A DNA stretch of 64,000 nt from Bin87 sp965204685 (GCA_965204685.1 OZ242004.1:3348001-3412000), one strand, 5' to 3'. Numbered from the stretch's first letter, positions 25,981 to 34,873 are shown. The notes: generated from the sequence alone by a model not told the origin. Numbers and translations: made by a program.

Positions 25981-26796
25981 ATGCCCATAATCCAGCGTGG
26001 CGACGCTCAACTGCACTACTATCTGGACGATTTCACCGACCCCTGGCGGTCGGCTCCTGAAGCTATCGTGCTGCAGCACGGCTTCTCCCGCAGCGGCAAG
26101 TTCTGGTACAACTGGCCGCCACTGCTCAGTCGCGAGTATCGCGTCATCCGACCCGACATGCGTGGCATGGGCCAGTCGACCATCGACCCAGCCCGCTACG
26201 AGCCCACGCTGGACACTCTCATGGGCGACCTGCTGGCAATTCTCGACGACGCCGGCGTGGAGCGTGTCGTGTACGTCGGCGAGTCCTTCGGCGGGATCAT
26301 GGGCATGCAATTCGCCCACGACTATCCTGATCGCTGCCGGGCGCTGGTGTTGTGCAACTCACCGTGCCGCCTGACCCGACGCGAAAGCTCTACTCCAGGC
26401 GGCAGTTGGCTGGCAACCATGGAGCAGGGAGGCATCGGCGCGTGGAGCGCGGCGACCATCAACTTCCGCCTGGACATGCGCCACGCGGACGAGGGCCTGA
26501 AGGATTGGTACATCGCGGAGATGGACCGGACGCCGGCGGAAATCGGACAAGCCCTGCACAGCTATCTGGACAGCCTGGACTTCGGGCCGCACCTCAAGGA
26601 CATCAAGGTGCCCACCCTGCTGCTCACCGGCGACGAGTCCTTGACCACCAGCCTGGAACAGCAGGAGTTCATGGCCTCCGAAATCCCCAACAGTCGCCTG
26701 GACCTTTGGCCCGGCCTGGGGCATGGCGTCAACGTCATCTACCCCGAGTGGTGCGTGCAGCGGATGCGCGATTTCCTCGGTGAGCGCGGAGCTTGA
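25981..26796 (+). CDS. Alpha/beta hydrolase
   Basis: A 271-residue single-domain hydrolase starting at ATG 25981 after GGGAGG. Oxyanion segment IVLQHGFSRSGKFWYNW, nucleophile elbow GESFGG (Ser near 103), the acid region LLTGDESLTTSLEQQ and final His in GLGHGVNVIYPEW. The architecture is that of haloperoxidase/3-oxoadipate enol-lactonase-type hydrolases. Substrate is unknown. It is divergent from the HpaB-type operon, with which it may share control. Confidence 0.86.
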   Translation: MPIIQRGDAQLHYYLDDFTDPWRSAPEAIVLQHGFSRSGKFWYNWPPLLSREYRVIRPDMRGMGQSTIDPARYEPTLDTLMGDLLAILDDAGVERVVYVGESFGGIMGMQFAHDYPDRCRALVLCNSPCRLTRRESSTPGGSWLATMEQGGIGAWSAATINFRLDMRHADEGLKDWYIAEMDRTPAEIGQALHSYLDSLDFGPHLKDIKVPTLLLTGDESLTTSLEQQEFMASEIPNSRLDLWPGLGHGVNVIYPEWCVQRMRDFLGERGA

Positions 26797-26879
26797 AGAC
26801 TCCGGTTTGGCGCGCAACGTGCAGTTCCCTTGCGTGGGTGATATGCTGAACCTATCGGGCCAACGGTGCGACGTTCGTT

Positions 26880-27500
26880 ATGAATTCCGTCGACAAGTCA
26901 GCAATTACCGCCGTAATCCTTGCCGGCGGCCAAAGCCGGCGGCTGGGACGCGACAAGGCAGTCGAGCCCTTCTACGGGGAACCGCTCATCCGCCGCGTCA
27001 TCCGGCGGGCGTCTGAGGCCGTCTCCGCCTACCAGATCGTGGTCGTTGTCGCGGACCCGGAACGTGCCGCCGCGCTGCCCCTGGACGACCACCACCTCAC
27101 CGCGGTCGACGTCTTCCCCGACTGCGGTTCCCTGGGTGGCATCTACACCGGGCTGGACGCCGCAACCACCCAATGGTCACTGGTGACTGCCTGCGATATG
27201 CCCTTCCTGTCCGCACCCCTTCTGTCGCACATGGCGGGACTGCGCGACGGCGTCGACGCGGTTGTGCCGGTGATAGACGGCCGGCCGGAACCCACCCACG
27301 CGCTTTACAACCGGCGCTGCCTGCCGGCCATCGAAGCCAAACTCCGCGCCGGACAGCTGAAAATCTCCGGCTTCTTCGACGACGTTACCGTCCGTTACGT
27401 CCCCGAAGACGACATACGCAACTTCGACCCTGACCTGATCAGCTTCTTCAACATCAACCGCCCCGAAGATCTGGCGCGGGCCGCGGAACTGGCGCGATGA
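26880..27500 (+). CDS. mobA: Molybdenum cofactor guanylyltransferase
   Basis: A 206-residue nucleotidyltransferase with the MobA signature ILAGGQSRRLGRDKA at residues 13-27, then CGSLGGIYTGLD and the metal-binding ACDMPFLS. MobA attaches GMP to molybdopterin to make bis-MGD. It overlaps moaD by four bases (ATGA) and leads an operon with the tungsten-type oxidoreductase gene, so it most likely matures or modifies a pterin cofactor for that or other enzymes. The ribosome site is weak. Confidence 0.88.
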   Translation: MNSVDKSAITAVILAGGQSRRLGRDKAVEPFYGEPLIRRVIRRASEAVSAYQIVVVVADPERAAALPLDDHHLTAVDVFPDCGSLGGIYTGLDAATTQWSLVTACDMPFLSAPLLSHMAGLRDGVDAVVPVIDGRPEPTHALYNRRCLPAIEAKLRAGQLKISGFFDDVTVRYVPEDDIRNFDPDLISFFNINRPEDLARAAELAR

Positions 27501-27823
27501 ACTCGGTCACCACAACCCGCAATACTGTGGTCGTCACCGTGGAACTGTTCGGCATGGCCCGCGTTCACGCCGGCGTCAACAGTTTCGACCTGTCGGTCGA
27601 CGCCCAAGCGTCCATTGCCACGTTGTTGGATGCTCTCGCAGAAGAGTGTCCCGGGCTGGTAGGCTGTGCCCTGTGCCGATCCGACGGCGGCGCGGTCGCT
27701 GTCGCCGATGGATACGCGCTGAACCGGAACGGCTTGGTCTTCTTGTCACCAGATACGGTTGCCCCCCTGCATTGGGCATCAGGGGAGTCCCTCCTTCTCC
27801 TGTCCAACCAGGCCGGCGGGTGA
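27497..27823 (+). CDS. MoaD/ThiS family sulfur carrier
   Basis: A 108-residue protein ending in the diagnostic di-glycine (NQAGG). The beta-grasp fold shows as VVVTVELFGMARVHAG at the start, then ATLLDALAEECP, then the strand ALNRNGLVFLSPDTVAPLHW. MoaD carries a C-terminal thiocarboxylate that delivers sulfur to the pterin. It overlaps mobA (ATGA) and its stop overlaps a possible GTG of the oxidoreductase gene. It may serve only this operon's enzyme, as many AOR operons carry a dedicated MoaD-like gene. Confidence 0.85.
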   Translation: MNSVTTTRNTVVVTVELFGMARVHAGVNSFDLSVDAQASIATLLDALAEECPGLVGCALCRSDGGAVAVADGYALNRNGLVFLSPDTVAPLHWASGESLLLLSNQAGG

Positions 27824-27828
27824 GCCCC

Positions 27829-29751
27829 ATGTCGGCCCTTTACGGCTACCGTGGATACGCCACGGTGGTTGATCTGACCACCGGGCAATATCGACGCGAC
27901 CCAATACCACCGGAAGCCCTCCGCTCTACCATCGGCGGCATCGGCCTGGGTACTTGGCTGCTCCATCTCTACGGCGGCCCACCGGTTGACCACGACGGCG
28001 AAGTCCTTTCCCCTGCCGCCAGAATGCGTTTGCTGGATTCCGCATTGGAACCGGAAAACCCACTGATTTTCGTAACCAGTCCCCTCGTCGGCACCCGCCT
28101 CACCACCTCCAGCAAGTTTGCGGTGATGACCCGTTCGCCGCTAACCGGCTTCATCGCCGACGGTCTGTCCTCCAGCCACCTGGCCGTCGAGTTGAAACGG
28201 GCCTGTGGTGACGCCCTGGTGATCACCGGCCGCTCCGAACGGCCGGCGCTTTTGCACATCGATTCCGACGGCATCCCGTGTATCAAACCCGCCGATCACC
28301 TGATGGGCCTTTCCACCATGGATACCGAAGCGGCGGTCAAGCAGGAGCTGGATGACGGTGGCCGCCGTCCCGTCCGCGTGGCCAGCATCGGCCCGGCCGG
28401 TGAGAACCTGGTCCGCTTTGCCAGCATCGCCAACGACGGCGGACGCCAGGCTGGACGCTGCGGCCCCGGGGCGGTCATGGGCAGCAAGAACCTCAAGGCC
28501 ATCGCCGTCCGCGGGGATCCCGGTGCGGATCCGCCCGTTGCTCACCCTGGCGCCCTGCGGGAATATGCCCGCGACCTCAGCCGCCGCAGCCTGGGAGCGG
28601 CCACCGCCAAGTACCGCGAACTGGGAACCATCGCCAACGTGTCGGTGTTCAACCGCCTGGGCACCCTGCCCACGCGCAACTTCCAGCAGTCAACTTTCGA
28701 GGACGCAGAAGCGGTCAGTGGGGAAGCCCTGCACCAGACCCGGGCCACCCGCTCGGCCCACTGCGCCAACTGCACCATCGGATGCGAAAAGATCGTGACG
28801 GTGGGCAAGAAAGACCGATCAGCCAAGCGGGGCGGCGAGGTCAGCGCCCGCCTGGAATACGAGAGCCTCTTCGCCCTGGGACCACTGGTCGGCGTTGGTG
28901 ATCCCGATGCGGTGATCCGCGCGGTACGTCGGTGCGACGAACTGGGCCTGGACACCATCTCCGCCGGCGGGGTCATCGCCTGGGCCATGGAAACCGCCGA
29001 GCGGGGACTGTTGCCCTCCCTTGACCTCGGCGATCCAAGCCGCGTCACCAACCCGGCGCTGAACTTCGGTGACGGTGCGGCAGTAATCGATCTGTTGGAT
29101 GACATCGGGCATCGCCGTGGTTCCCTGGGCAATCTGCTGGCCGAAGGCAGCCGGCTTGCCGCCGAATGCGTCGGCGGCGGGTCCGGAGCTTGGGCCATGC
29201 AGGTCAAGGGACTGGAGATGCCCGGCTACGAACCCCGCAGCCTGAAAACCCTGGCGTTGGGACTCGCCACGACCCCCCGGGGCGCTTGCCACAATCGCAC
29301 CTCGGCCTACGACGCCGACTTCTCGCCGGAGGTGGACCGCCTCACCGTTGACGACCGACGCGGCAAGATCGCTGCCGACAGCGAGGACTTCGCGGCGGCG
29401 CTGGACTCGCTCATCTGGTGCAAGTTCCTACGCCGCGCGTTCGGCGATTTCTGGGAGGAATCGGCCGCCGCGTACCGCATGGTCACCGGCTGGGACGATT
29501 TCGACGCCGACGAGCTTCGCCGCGCCGCCGCCCACATCGCCGACCTCAAAAAGGCCTACAACCAGCGCTGGGGCTGGCGGCGATCCGACGACACTCTCCC
29601 GTCGCGCACGCTGACCGAACCTCTGTCCGACGGGGTTGCTACCGGCGTCGGCCTGACCCGCAATGAGTTGGACGCCATGATCGCCGACTACTATCGCGCC
29701 CGGGGCTGGACCGACAGCGGCCACGTCGACCCGGCCGCTATGGGTTTATAG
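27829..29751 (+). CDS. Aldehyde:ferredoxin oxidoreductase family (tungsten-pterin) enzyme
   Basis: A 640-residue AOR-family protein. ATG 27829 is preferred; a GTG at 27820 overlapping the moaD stop is possible. The iron-sulfur ligands are Cys312, Cys315 and Cys319 in SAHCANCTIGCEK with the fourth at Cys531 (LIWCKFL). Pterin-binding segments include GRCGPGAVMGSKNLKAIAV and GLEMPGYEPRSLKTLALG. Members oxidise aldehydes to acids, or reduce acids in reverse, with ferredoxin, using tungsten. Operon with mobA and moaD is consistent with cofactor supply. Its stop overlaps that of rsmG by six bases. Confidence 0.9.
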   Translation: MSALYGYRGYATVVDLTTGQYRRDPIPPEALRSTIGGIGLGTWLLHLYGGPPVDHDGEVLSPAARMRLLDSALEPENPLIFVTSPLVGTRLTTSSKFAVMTRSPLTGFIADGLSSSHLAVELKRACGDALVITGRSERPALLHIDSDGIPCIKPADHLMGLSTMDTEAAVKQELDDGGRRPVRVASIGPAGENLVRFASIANDGGRQAGRCGPGAVMGSKNLKAIAVRGDPGADPPVAHPGALREYARDLSRRSLGAATAKYRELGTIANVSVFNRLGTLPTRNFQQSTFEDAEAVSGEALHQTRATRSAHCANCTIGCEKIVTVGKKDRSAKRGGEVSARLEYESLFALGPLVGVGDPDAVIRAVRRCDELGLDTISAGGVIAWAMETAERGLLPSLDLGDPSRVTNPALNFGDGAAVIDLLDDIGHRRGSLGNLLAEGSRLAAECVGGGSGAWAMQVKGLEMPGYEPRSLKTLALGLATTPRGACHNRTSAYDADFSPEVDRLTVDDRRGKIAADSEDFAAALDSLIWCKFLRRAFGDFWEESAAAYRMVTGWDDFDADELRRAAAHIADLKKAYNQRWGWRRSDDTLPSRTLTEPLSDGVATGVGLTRNELDAMIADYYRARGWTDSGHVDPAAMGL

Positions 29752-30486
29752 CGGCTGCTTGGCGGGCACACCCACGCGGCGCGGGTACTTCCCCGGCGTC
29801 CGCCGCACTTTTTCTACGGTCACGAGCCAACGATCGGGCGGCAACGGGGGAGACAGTTCGTTCATGGAAAGCGCACCGACAACCCTGCCTCCCAACTCCG
29901 ACAGCGCGTTGTTGGCCGCCTGGGTCTCCGCCGGCCCGTCTTTGCCCTTCCACGCCACCAGTGTGCCGTGCCCCTTGCACAACGGCAGCGCGTACTCCAC
30001 AAGCACCGACATCGGCGCGACCCCGCGTGCCAACGCCACGTCGAACTGCCCCCGGTAGCCTTCCACACGGGCCAATTCTTCGGCGCGCATGGTAACCACA
30101 TCCACCTCGTCCAAGCCCAGGCCGGCGACCAGCAGCTCCAGAAACGCCGTCTTCTTGGCCACCGATTCCACCAGAGTCAAACGGATGCCGGGGAAAACTA
30201 TTTTCAGCGGCACACCCGGAAATCCCGCGCCAGCGCCCAAGTCAACTACCCGCAACCCGTCCCGCCAATCGTTGACCGCCAGTACCGCGGTCAGCGAGTC
30301 GAAGAAATGCCGCACCTGGACCGTTTCTGGCTCGGTGATGGCGGTGAGGTTTGCCCGCTGATTCCCTTCGGCAAGCAGCCGCTGATACTCGGCGAACCGG
30401 GTCACCTGTTCGTCCGACAGGTCCAGTCCCAGGCGCGATGCCTGTTCGCTGAGGACCTGCATCCCCAATAGGGTGGCGCTCGTCAT
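29746..30486 (-). CDS. rsmG: 16S rRNA (guanine(527)-N(7))-methyltransferase
   Basis: A 246-residue RsmG. Start ATG 30486 overlaps the enolase stop as ATGA. The SAM motif is VVDLGAGAGFPGVPLKIV near 80-97, with VRHFFDSLTAVLAV ahead and VTMRAEELA after it, the standard RsmG order. It methylates G527 of 16S rRNA. Transcribed with enolase. Convergent six-base overlap with the tungsten enzyme gene. Confidence 0.93.
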   Translation of the reverse strand: MTSATLLGMQVLSEQASRLGLDLSDEQVTRFAEYQRLLAEGNQRANLTAITEPETVQVRHFFDSLTAVLAVNDWRDGLRVVDLGAGAGFPGVPLKIVFPGIRLTLVESVAKKTAFLELLVAGLGLDEVDVVTMRAEELARVEGYRGQFDVALARGVAPMSVLVEYALPLCKGHGTLVAWKGKDGPAETQAANNALSELGGRVVGALSMNELSPPLPPDRWLVTVEKVRRTPGKYPRRVGVPAKQPL

Positions 30487-31796
30487 GGGGTCCAAAACCG
30501 GGCGAACACGTCCCGACCGGCGAACCGGGCCCCTTCCCCCAACTCTTCCTCAATCCGCAGCAGCCGATTGTACTTGGCCAGTCTCTCCGAACGGGTGATG
30601 GAACCGATCTTGATTTGTCCCGCGCCGGTGGCCACGGCCAGGTCGGCGATGGTAGTGTCCTCCGTCTCTCCGGAGCGCGCTGAAATCACCGGCAGATAAC
30701 CTCGTTCCTGGGCTAATCGCACCGTGTCCAACGTCTCGGTCAACGTTCCGATCTGGTTGGGCTTCACCAGCACCGCGTTGGCGATTCCCTCGTCCGCGCC
30801 CCGGGCCAGCCGTTCCGGGTTGGTGGTGAACAGGTCGTCGCCGATCAACTGGGTTGAACCGCCCAGCTTCTTGGTCAGGTAGTCCCAGCCATCCCAATCG
30901 TCCTCGCCTAATCCGTCCTCAATGGATATGATCGGATAGGTCTTGCTCCAGTGGTCCAGGAGATCGACCAGTTCCGCGGATGAGAACGTGCGACCCTCGG
31001 CATACAGCGTGTAGCGTCCGCCGTCGCCGGCAAACTCCGTCGCCGCCACGTCCAATCCAACGGCGATGTCGCCGTCTCGCGCGCATCGGTATCCCGCCAA
31101 CCGCGTGGCGTCGTAGAGCAGGCCCAGCGCGTCTTCATGGCAGGGCAGCGGCGGCCCATAGCCGCCTTCGTCCGCCACACCGTAGCCGTAGGGACCGGTC
31201 TGGGACAGCACGCGGCCCACTGCCCGGTACACCGCCACTACCATCCGCAACGCCTCGCCGTAAGTTTCAGCGCCGATGGGAATCGCCAGGAAGTCCTGCA
31301 TGTCCAGGCCGCCGGCCGCGTGGCGCCCGCCGCTGATGATGTTCACCATGGGCATCGGCAGGACACACGCCTCTGCTCCGCCCAAGTGGCGGTATAGCGG
31401 CTGTCCCACAGCGTGGGCGGCGGCGTGAGCAGCGGCCAGTGACACCCCCAGGATAGCGTTGGCCCCCAGGTTGGCCTTATTCGCCGTGCCGTCCAGTTCC
31501 CGCAGCCGGGCGTCCAACGCCGGCTGGTCGGCCGCGTCACAGTCGCCACAGACCGCCGGGCCGATGACGCCGTTCACCGACGCAACTGCCCGCAGCACGC
31601 CAAGCCCTTCGTAACGACTGGGGTCGCCGTCCCGGAGCTCCACCGCCTCGTGCCGTCCGGTGGAAGCCCCCGACGGGACAATGGCGCGTCCGAGTGCACC
31701 GCCGCGCAGCGTTACGTCAACCTCCACCGTGGGGTTGCCGCGCGAGTCCAGCACCTCGCGGGCGCGGACGGCGGCGATGATGGTCGAGTTGGGCAT
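30483..31796 (-). CDS. eno: Enolase with altered active-site residues
   Basis: A 437-residue enolase whose numbering aligns directly with yeast enolase. Present: SGASTG loop, His159, magnesium ligands Asp249, Glu293 and Asp320, Lys345 (LVKPNQIG), Arg374 and Ser375, Lys396 (GQIKIG), and the Glu of VADEGGYGP. Changed: the SHRSGETED motif reads SARSGETED with Ala373, and the QEF motif reads QDF with Asp168. Both positions are normally invariant His and Glu. The protein may be a functional variant or a paralogue with a different reaction. Leads an operon into rsmG. Confidence 0.9.
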   Translation of the reverse strand: MPNSTIIAAVRAREVLDSRGNPTVEVDVTLRGGALGRAIVPSGASTGRHEAVELRDGDPSRYEGLGVLRAVASVNGVIGPAVCGDCDAADQPALDARLRELDGTANKANLGANAILGVSLAAAHAAAHAVGQPLYRHLGGAEACVLPMPMVNIISGGRHAAGGLDMQDFLAIPIGAETYGEALRMVVAVYRAVGRVLSQTGPYGYGVADEGGYGPPLPCHEDALGLLYDATRLAGYRCARDGDIAVGLDVAATEFAGDGGRYTLYAEGRTFSSAELVDLLDHWSKTYPIISIEDGLGEDDWDGWDYLTKKLGGSTQLIGDDLFTTNPERLARGADEGIANAVLVKPNQIGTLTETLDTVRLAQERGYLPVISARSGETEDTTIADLAVATGAGQIKIGSITRSERLAKYNRLLRIEEELGEGARFAGRDVFARFWTP

Positions 31797-31805
31797 GAGG
31801 TTCGC

Positions 31806-32414
31806 TTATTGCCGGACGGTCGGCGCTGGCATAGTCAATACGGTGAACGCGGTGCGCCCATCCGTATCGTGGGTGTGGTTCGCCAGCGCGGCGATCATTT
31901 GATTGTTCTGCTGGACTTCAACCCGCAAGGCGTCGATGGCTCCTGCCAGTTTCTCAAACCCGGCGTTCATTTCGGACCGTAGTTCCTGGATTTCAGCCCG
32001 CAATTCTTGTTTGTCCTGCCGGGCTTCGGCCCGCAATTCTTGCTTGTCCTGCCGGGCTTCGGCCCGCAGTTGCTCATTGTCCTGCCGGGCTTCGGCCCGC
32101 AGTTGCTCATTGCCCTGCCGGACTTCGGCCCGCAGTTCCTGGATTTCAGCCCGCAATTCTTGCTTGTCCTGCCGGGCTTCGGCCCGTAGTTGCTCATTGT
32201 TTTGCCGGGCTTCGGCCTGCGCCTCGCCGATTGCAGTTCGTATTTCGTTGACGTCGGCCCGAAGCTCTTCAACCGAATCGCCCAGATTTTCAACTTGGGC
32301 GGTGTTCCTGCCCAGCGCATAGCTGCCTCTGAGCAGGAGCACGATGATGGTGATACCGACGCTAATGGCGGCGATGCCGACGCCAACTACGGCGATAACG
32401 GTAGCAGTTTCCAT
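31806..32414 (-). CDS. Membrane-anchored hendecad coiled-coil protein
   Basis: A 202-residue protein from ATG 32414 (GGGAG upstream; a longer frame lacks one). A single membrane helix at about 3-28 (ATVIAVVGVGIAAISVGITIIVLLL) is followed by a long coiled coil from about 40 to 180 built of 11-residue repeats such as RAEARQDKQEL and RAEARQDNEQL, with two seven-residue RAEIQEL steps. The tail has an ALANHTHDTDGRTAF segment. DUF1640-like or similar anchor-coil proteins look like this. No enzymatic domain. It is ten bases downstream of the bicupin-to-enolase direction spacing and lies directly upstream of eno. Confidence 0.7.
   Translation of the reverse strand: METATVIAVVGVGIAAISVGITIIVLLLRGSYALGRNTAQVENLGDSVEELRADVNEIRTAIGEAQAEARQNNEQLRAEARQDKQELRAEIQELRAEVRQGNEQLRAEARQDNEQLRAEARQDKQELRAEARQDKQELRAEIQELRSEMNAGFEKLAGAIDALRVEVQQNNQMIAALANHTHDTDGRTAFTVLTMPAPTVRQ
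31980..32215. repeat. In-gene tandem repeats of 33 and 21 bases
   Basis: The coiled-coil gene contains near-identical 33-base units encoding RAEARQDKQEL-type hendecads, interrupted twice by 21-base units encoding RAEIQEL. Boundaries are approximate. The DNA identity between units is high enough to allow slippage and length variation between strains. Confidence 0.65.
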
Positions 32415-32461
32415 AAGCGTCTCCCTTGCCGAGCGGTTGGGCTCCCCGCCTGACGCTTGTG

Positions 32462-33169
32462 CTACCCGTGGCCTTCGGACACGATGTCGTTGAACGTGAC
32501 TCTGAGCATCGGCGCGTCGGTTTCGTTCTTCCACTGGTGATGCTCACCCGGCGGCACTAGCACCGCGTCGCCGGCGGTCACCGTGTACTCCGTGCCCGAC
32601 ACCACCAGCGTCCCCGTGCCCTCGAGGATGAACACGGTGTGGTCCCATACGTGGTTATGCCCGCCGGTTTCCGGGTGGCTCACCGCGCCGGGCTGCATCG
32701 CGCCGTTGTACAGCATCAGGTAGTTGGGGCAGCCGTCCCGACCACCCAGCATGGTGTGTCCGGTTTCTGCGTTCAGGTCGGCGTGGTTGCGGATCACCGG
32801 CGGCGTTCCCGCGCCGGTCTCCGACCCTCCGGGGCGAGCGTTGCCGCTGGCCGCGGAGAGCGGGTTGATCTCGATCCGGCGGATGTCGCCGTCGCCGCCA
32901 TCGTTGCGGGTGACGTGGTCCACCATCGGGGGAATGAACATGGCGTCGCCGGCCTTGACCGGATATTCCTTGCCGTCGGCCACCAGCGTGCCGCTCCCTT
33001 CAATGATGTAAACCTCGTGCTCCCACTCGTGGATGTGATGGGAACTGGTCCCTCCGGGCTCGATGACGGAATACGCAAGAGTGACCAGGGACGGGTTGTC
33101 GTCGGCGCTGATCAGTCGCGCCGGGGCGCCGGCGGGGAAGTCTTTGACGTTGCGAATCAGTGATTCCAT
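32462..33169 (-). CDS. Bicupin (two cupin domains)
   Basis: A 235-residue protein with two cupin domains. Domain 1 (about 25-95) has HHIHEWEHEVYIIEGSG and the second motif PVKAGDAMFIPPMVDH. Domain 2 (about 150-230) has GHNHVWDHTVFILEGTG and AGDAVLVPPGEHH. Metal-binding His/Glu sets appear in both. Bicupins include oxalate decarboxylases, dioxygenases and sugar isomerases; reaction cannot be read. ATG 33169 has GAGGAG upstream. It stands in a minus-strand run with the carboxymuconolactone-type gene. Confidence 0.82.
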   Translation of the reverse strand: MESLIRNVKDFPAGAPARLISADDNPSLVTLAYSVIEPGGTSSHHIHEWEHEVYIIEGSGTLVADGKEYPVKAGDAMFIPPMVDHVTRNDGGDGDIRRIEINPLSAASGNARPGGSETGAGTPPVIRNHADLNAETGHTMLGGRDGCPNYLMLYNGAMQPGAVSHPETGGHNHVWDHTVFILEGTGTLVVSGTEYTVTAGDAVLVPPGEHHQWKNETDAPMLRVTFNDIVSEGHG

Positions 33170-33238
33170 GGGCGGTTCTCCTCAGGACGGGCGTGGTTTG
33201 ATACTATCGGACGCCGGGGGTGCGCCGTTCGACGTTGG

Positions 33239-33784
33239 CTAGGTAATCTCCGGCTGCACACCTTCGGGAAGCTCGACCTCGAAGGCGGAAAGTATCTGCC
33301 CAACCAGCAGATAGTGCCCCATGAGCGCCGTGATCTCCACCGTTTTCTGCATCCCGAAGTGGGCCGACACCTCGCCGAAGGTCTCGTCGCTCACCTTATG
33401 GTTGCGGAACAGCTCCTGGACGTACTTCACTAGCGAGGCCTCAATGCCGCTCAGTCCCTCCGGGGCCTTGCCCGTGGCGATGGCGTTGACCACATCCTCG
33501 GATACGCCGGCCTGCCGCGCCAGGCGAGCATGAGCCGAAAACTCGTATTGCTGCCGGATCTCCCGGGCCGTGGCGCAGATGACGATTTCTTTATGGGCCT
33601 CGGATATGTCCAGGTCGAACCGGACGTAGGCGCCGGTGTGCGCCACGCGCGCCGCCAGGTCGGGGCTGTGCAGCAGCACGCCGTACGGGCCGCGAACACT
33701 GCCGCGGCTGCTGGCGATGGAGTCGAAAAATTCCTGGTGCTCAGGGGCGAGTTGATCACGGGTTACGTCACTCAAACGGGCCAT
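33239..33784 (-). CDS. Carboxymuconolactone decarboxylase family protein
   Basis: A 181-residue all-helical protein of the CMD/AhpD superfamily, with LSEAHKEIVICATAREI-like core (ISEAHKEIVICATAREIRQQ) and YEFSAHARLARQAGV. The CxxC redox pair of AhpD is not present; only a single Cys sits in the EIVICA segment. Thus a decarboxylase-type or uncharacterised member is more likely than a peroxidase. GGAG precedes ATG 33784. Followed by the bicupin gene. Confidence 0.82.
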   Translation of the reverse strand: MARLSDVTRDQLAPEHQEFFDSIASSRGSVRGPYGVLLHSPDLAARVAHTGAYVRFDLDISEAHKEIVICATAREIRQQYEFSAHARLARQAGVSEDVVNAIATGKAPEGLSGIEASLVKYVQELFRNHKVSDETFGEVSAHFGMQKTVEITALMGHYLLVGQILSAFEVELPEGVQPEIT

Positions 33785-33876
33785 TGGGAAATGCTCCTTG
33801 CGCTTGGTTTGTGGAATCTGGCATCAGCAATATACCGCCGCGCGCTGCCCGCGTTCAAGCGCAGCGCCGGTTAGGG

Positions 33877-34743
33877 CTATTGCTGGTCAGGAAACTCCAG
33901 GTCAAGGGAAATGTCCAGGGCGTCGGTGGAATGGGTGAGGCCGCCAATGCTGATGAGGTCCACTCCGGTTTCGGCCACGTCCCGCACCGTTGCCAAAGTG
34001 ATACCGCCGGAAGCCTCGATGGACGCTCGGCCGGCGATGATGCCTACCGCCTCGCGCATCATGTCAACCGGCATGTTGTCCAGCATGATAATGTGCGCGC
34101 CGGCTTCCATGGCCTCGCGCACCTGCTCCAGCGACTCCACCTCAACTTCCACGCGGATGGTGTGCGATGCTTGGGAGATGGCGTGCCGGACCACGGCCCC
34201 CAGCGGTTCTTCCAACGAAGCCCGCGCGGCCAGGTGGTTGTCCTTGATCAGGATGCCGTCCGCCAGGTTGATGCGATGGTTGTACCCTCCGCCCATGCGC
34301 ACACTGTACTTGTCCAGGTATCGGTGACCTGGGGCAGTCTTGCGGGTATCGACAATCCGAGCCGCCGTTCCCTCCACTGCGCGCACGTACCGGTTGGTGG
34401 CGGTGGCGATGCCGCTCATCCGCTGCATGAAATTCAGGGCCGTGCGCTCTGCCCGCAGGATCGCCGCTGCCGATCCCGCCACGCTGGCAATGTCCGTACC
34501 GGGTTCGAGCTGAGCGCCGTCGCTCAGTAGCAATGCGACGTCAAGATCGGGATCAATCCGTCTGAACACGGCTTCCGCCACCGGGCCGCCGGCGAGCACG
34601 CCGTCGGCTTTGGCCCTCAACATACCGTTTCCCGTCACGCCATCGGGAATCAGCGTTTGGGTGGTCGGATCGTTGAATGCCTGGTCTTCAGTGAGTGCGG
34701 CGTCTATCAGGTTGAGAACTTCAGGCGGAAGTTGCTGACTCAT
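33877..34743 (-). CDS. nadC: Nicotinate-nucleotide pyrophosphorylase (carboxylating)
   Basis: A 288-residue QPRTase that converts quinolinate and PRPP to nicotinate mononucleotide in NAD synthesis. Clear blocks: NFMQRMSGIATATNRYV, IVDTRKTAPGHRYLDKYSVR, GGGYNHRINLADGILIKDNH, and IEASGGITLATVRDVAETGV. Length is standard. nadA and nadB are not in the window. First gene of the minus-strand run, divergent from the FakA-like gene. Confidence 0.95.
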   Translation of the reverse strand: MSQQLPPEVLNLIDAALTEDQAFNDPTTQTLIPDGVTGNGMLRAKADGVLAGGPVAEAVFRRIDPDLDVALLLSDGAQLEPGTDIASVAGSAAAILRAERTALNFMQRMSGIATATNRYVRAVEGTAARIVDTRKTAPGHRYLDKYSVRMGGGYNHRINLADGILIKDNHLAARASLEEPLGAVVRHAISQASHTIRVEVEVESLEQVREAMEAGAHIIMLDNMPVDMMREAVGIIAGRASIEASGGITLATVRDVAETGVDLISIGGLTHSTDALDISLDLEFPDQQ

Positions 34744-34867
34744 GTGCGCCTCGCGTGTACGAAAATCGTCGGATGCCCAGAGTGTGCCACGTCAGCAGCC
34801 AGCCGGCAAATCCGCAAGTTACTCGACTCGGTGAACATGCGTCACGTGAATGGAAAACCCGCTGTGA

Positions 34868-34873
34868 TATACT
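34868..34873 (+). promoter_or_regulatory. TATACT -10 element
   Basis: TATACT lies 33 bases before the FakA-like gene in the divergent gap with nadC. The -35 is weak (no TTGACA at 17 bases). Confidence 0.35.

Noticed and set aside
31980..32215. Possible CRISPR array from repeated units
   Set aside because: The repeats are in-frame hendecad codons with no unique spacers.
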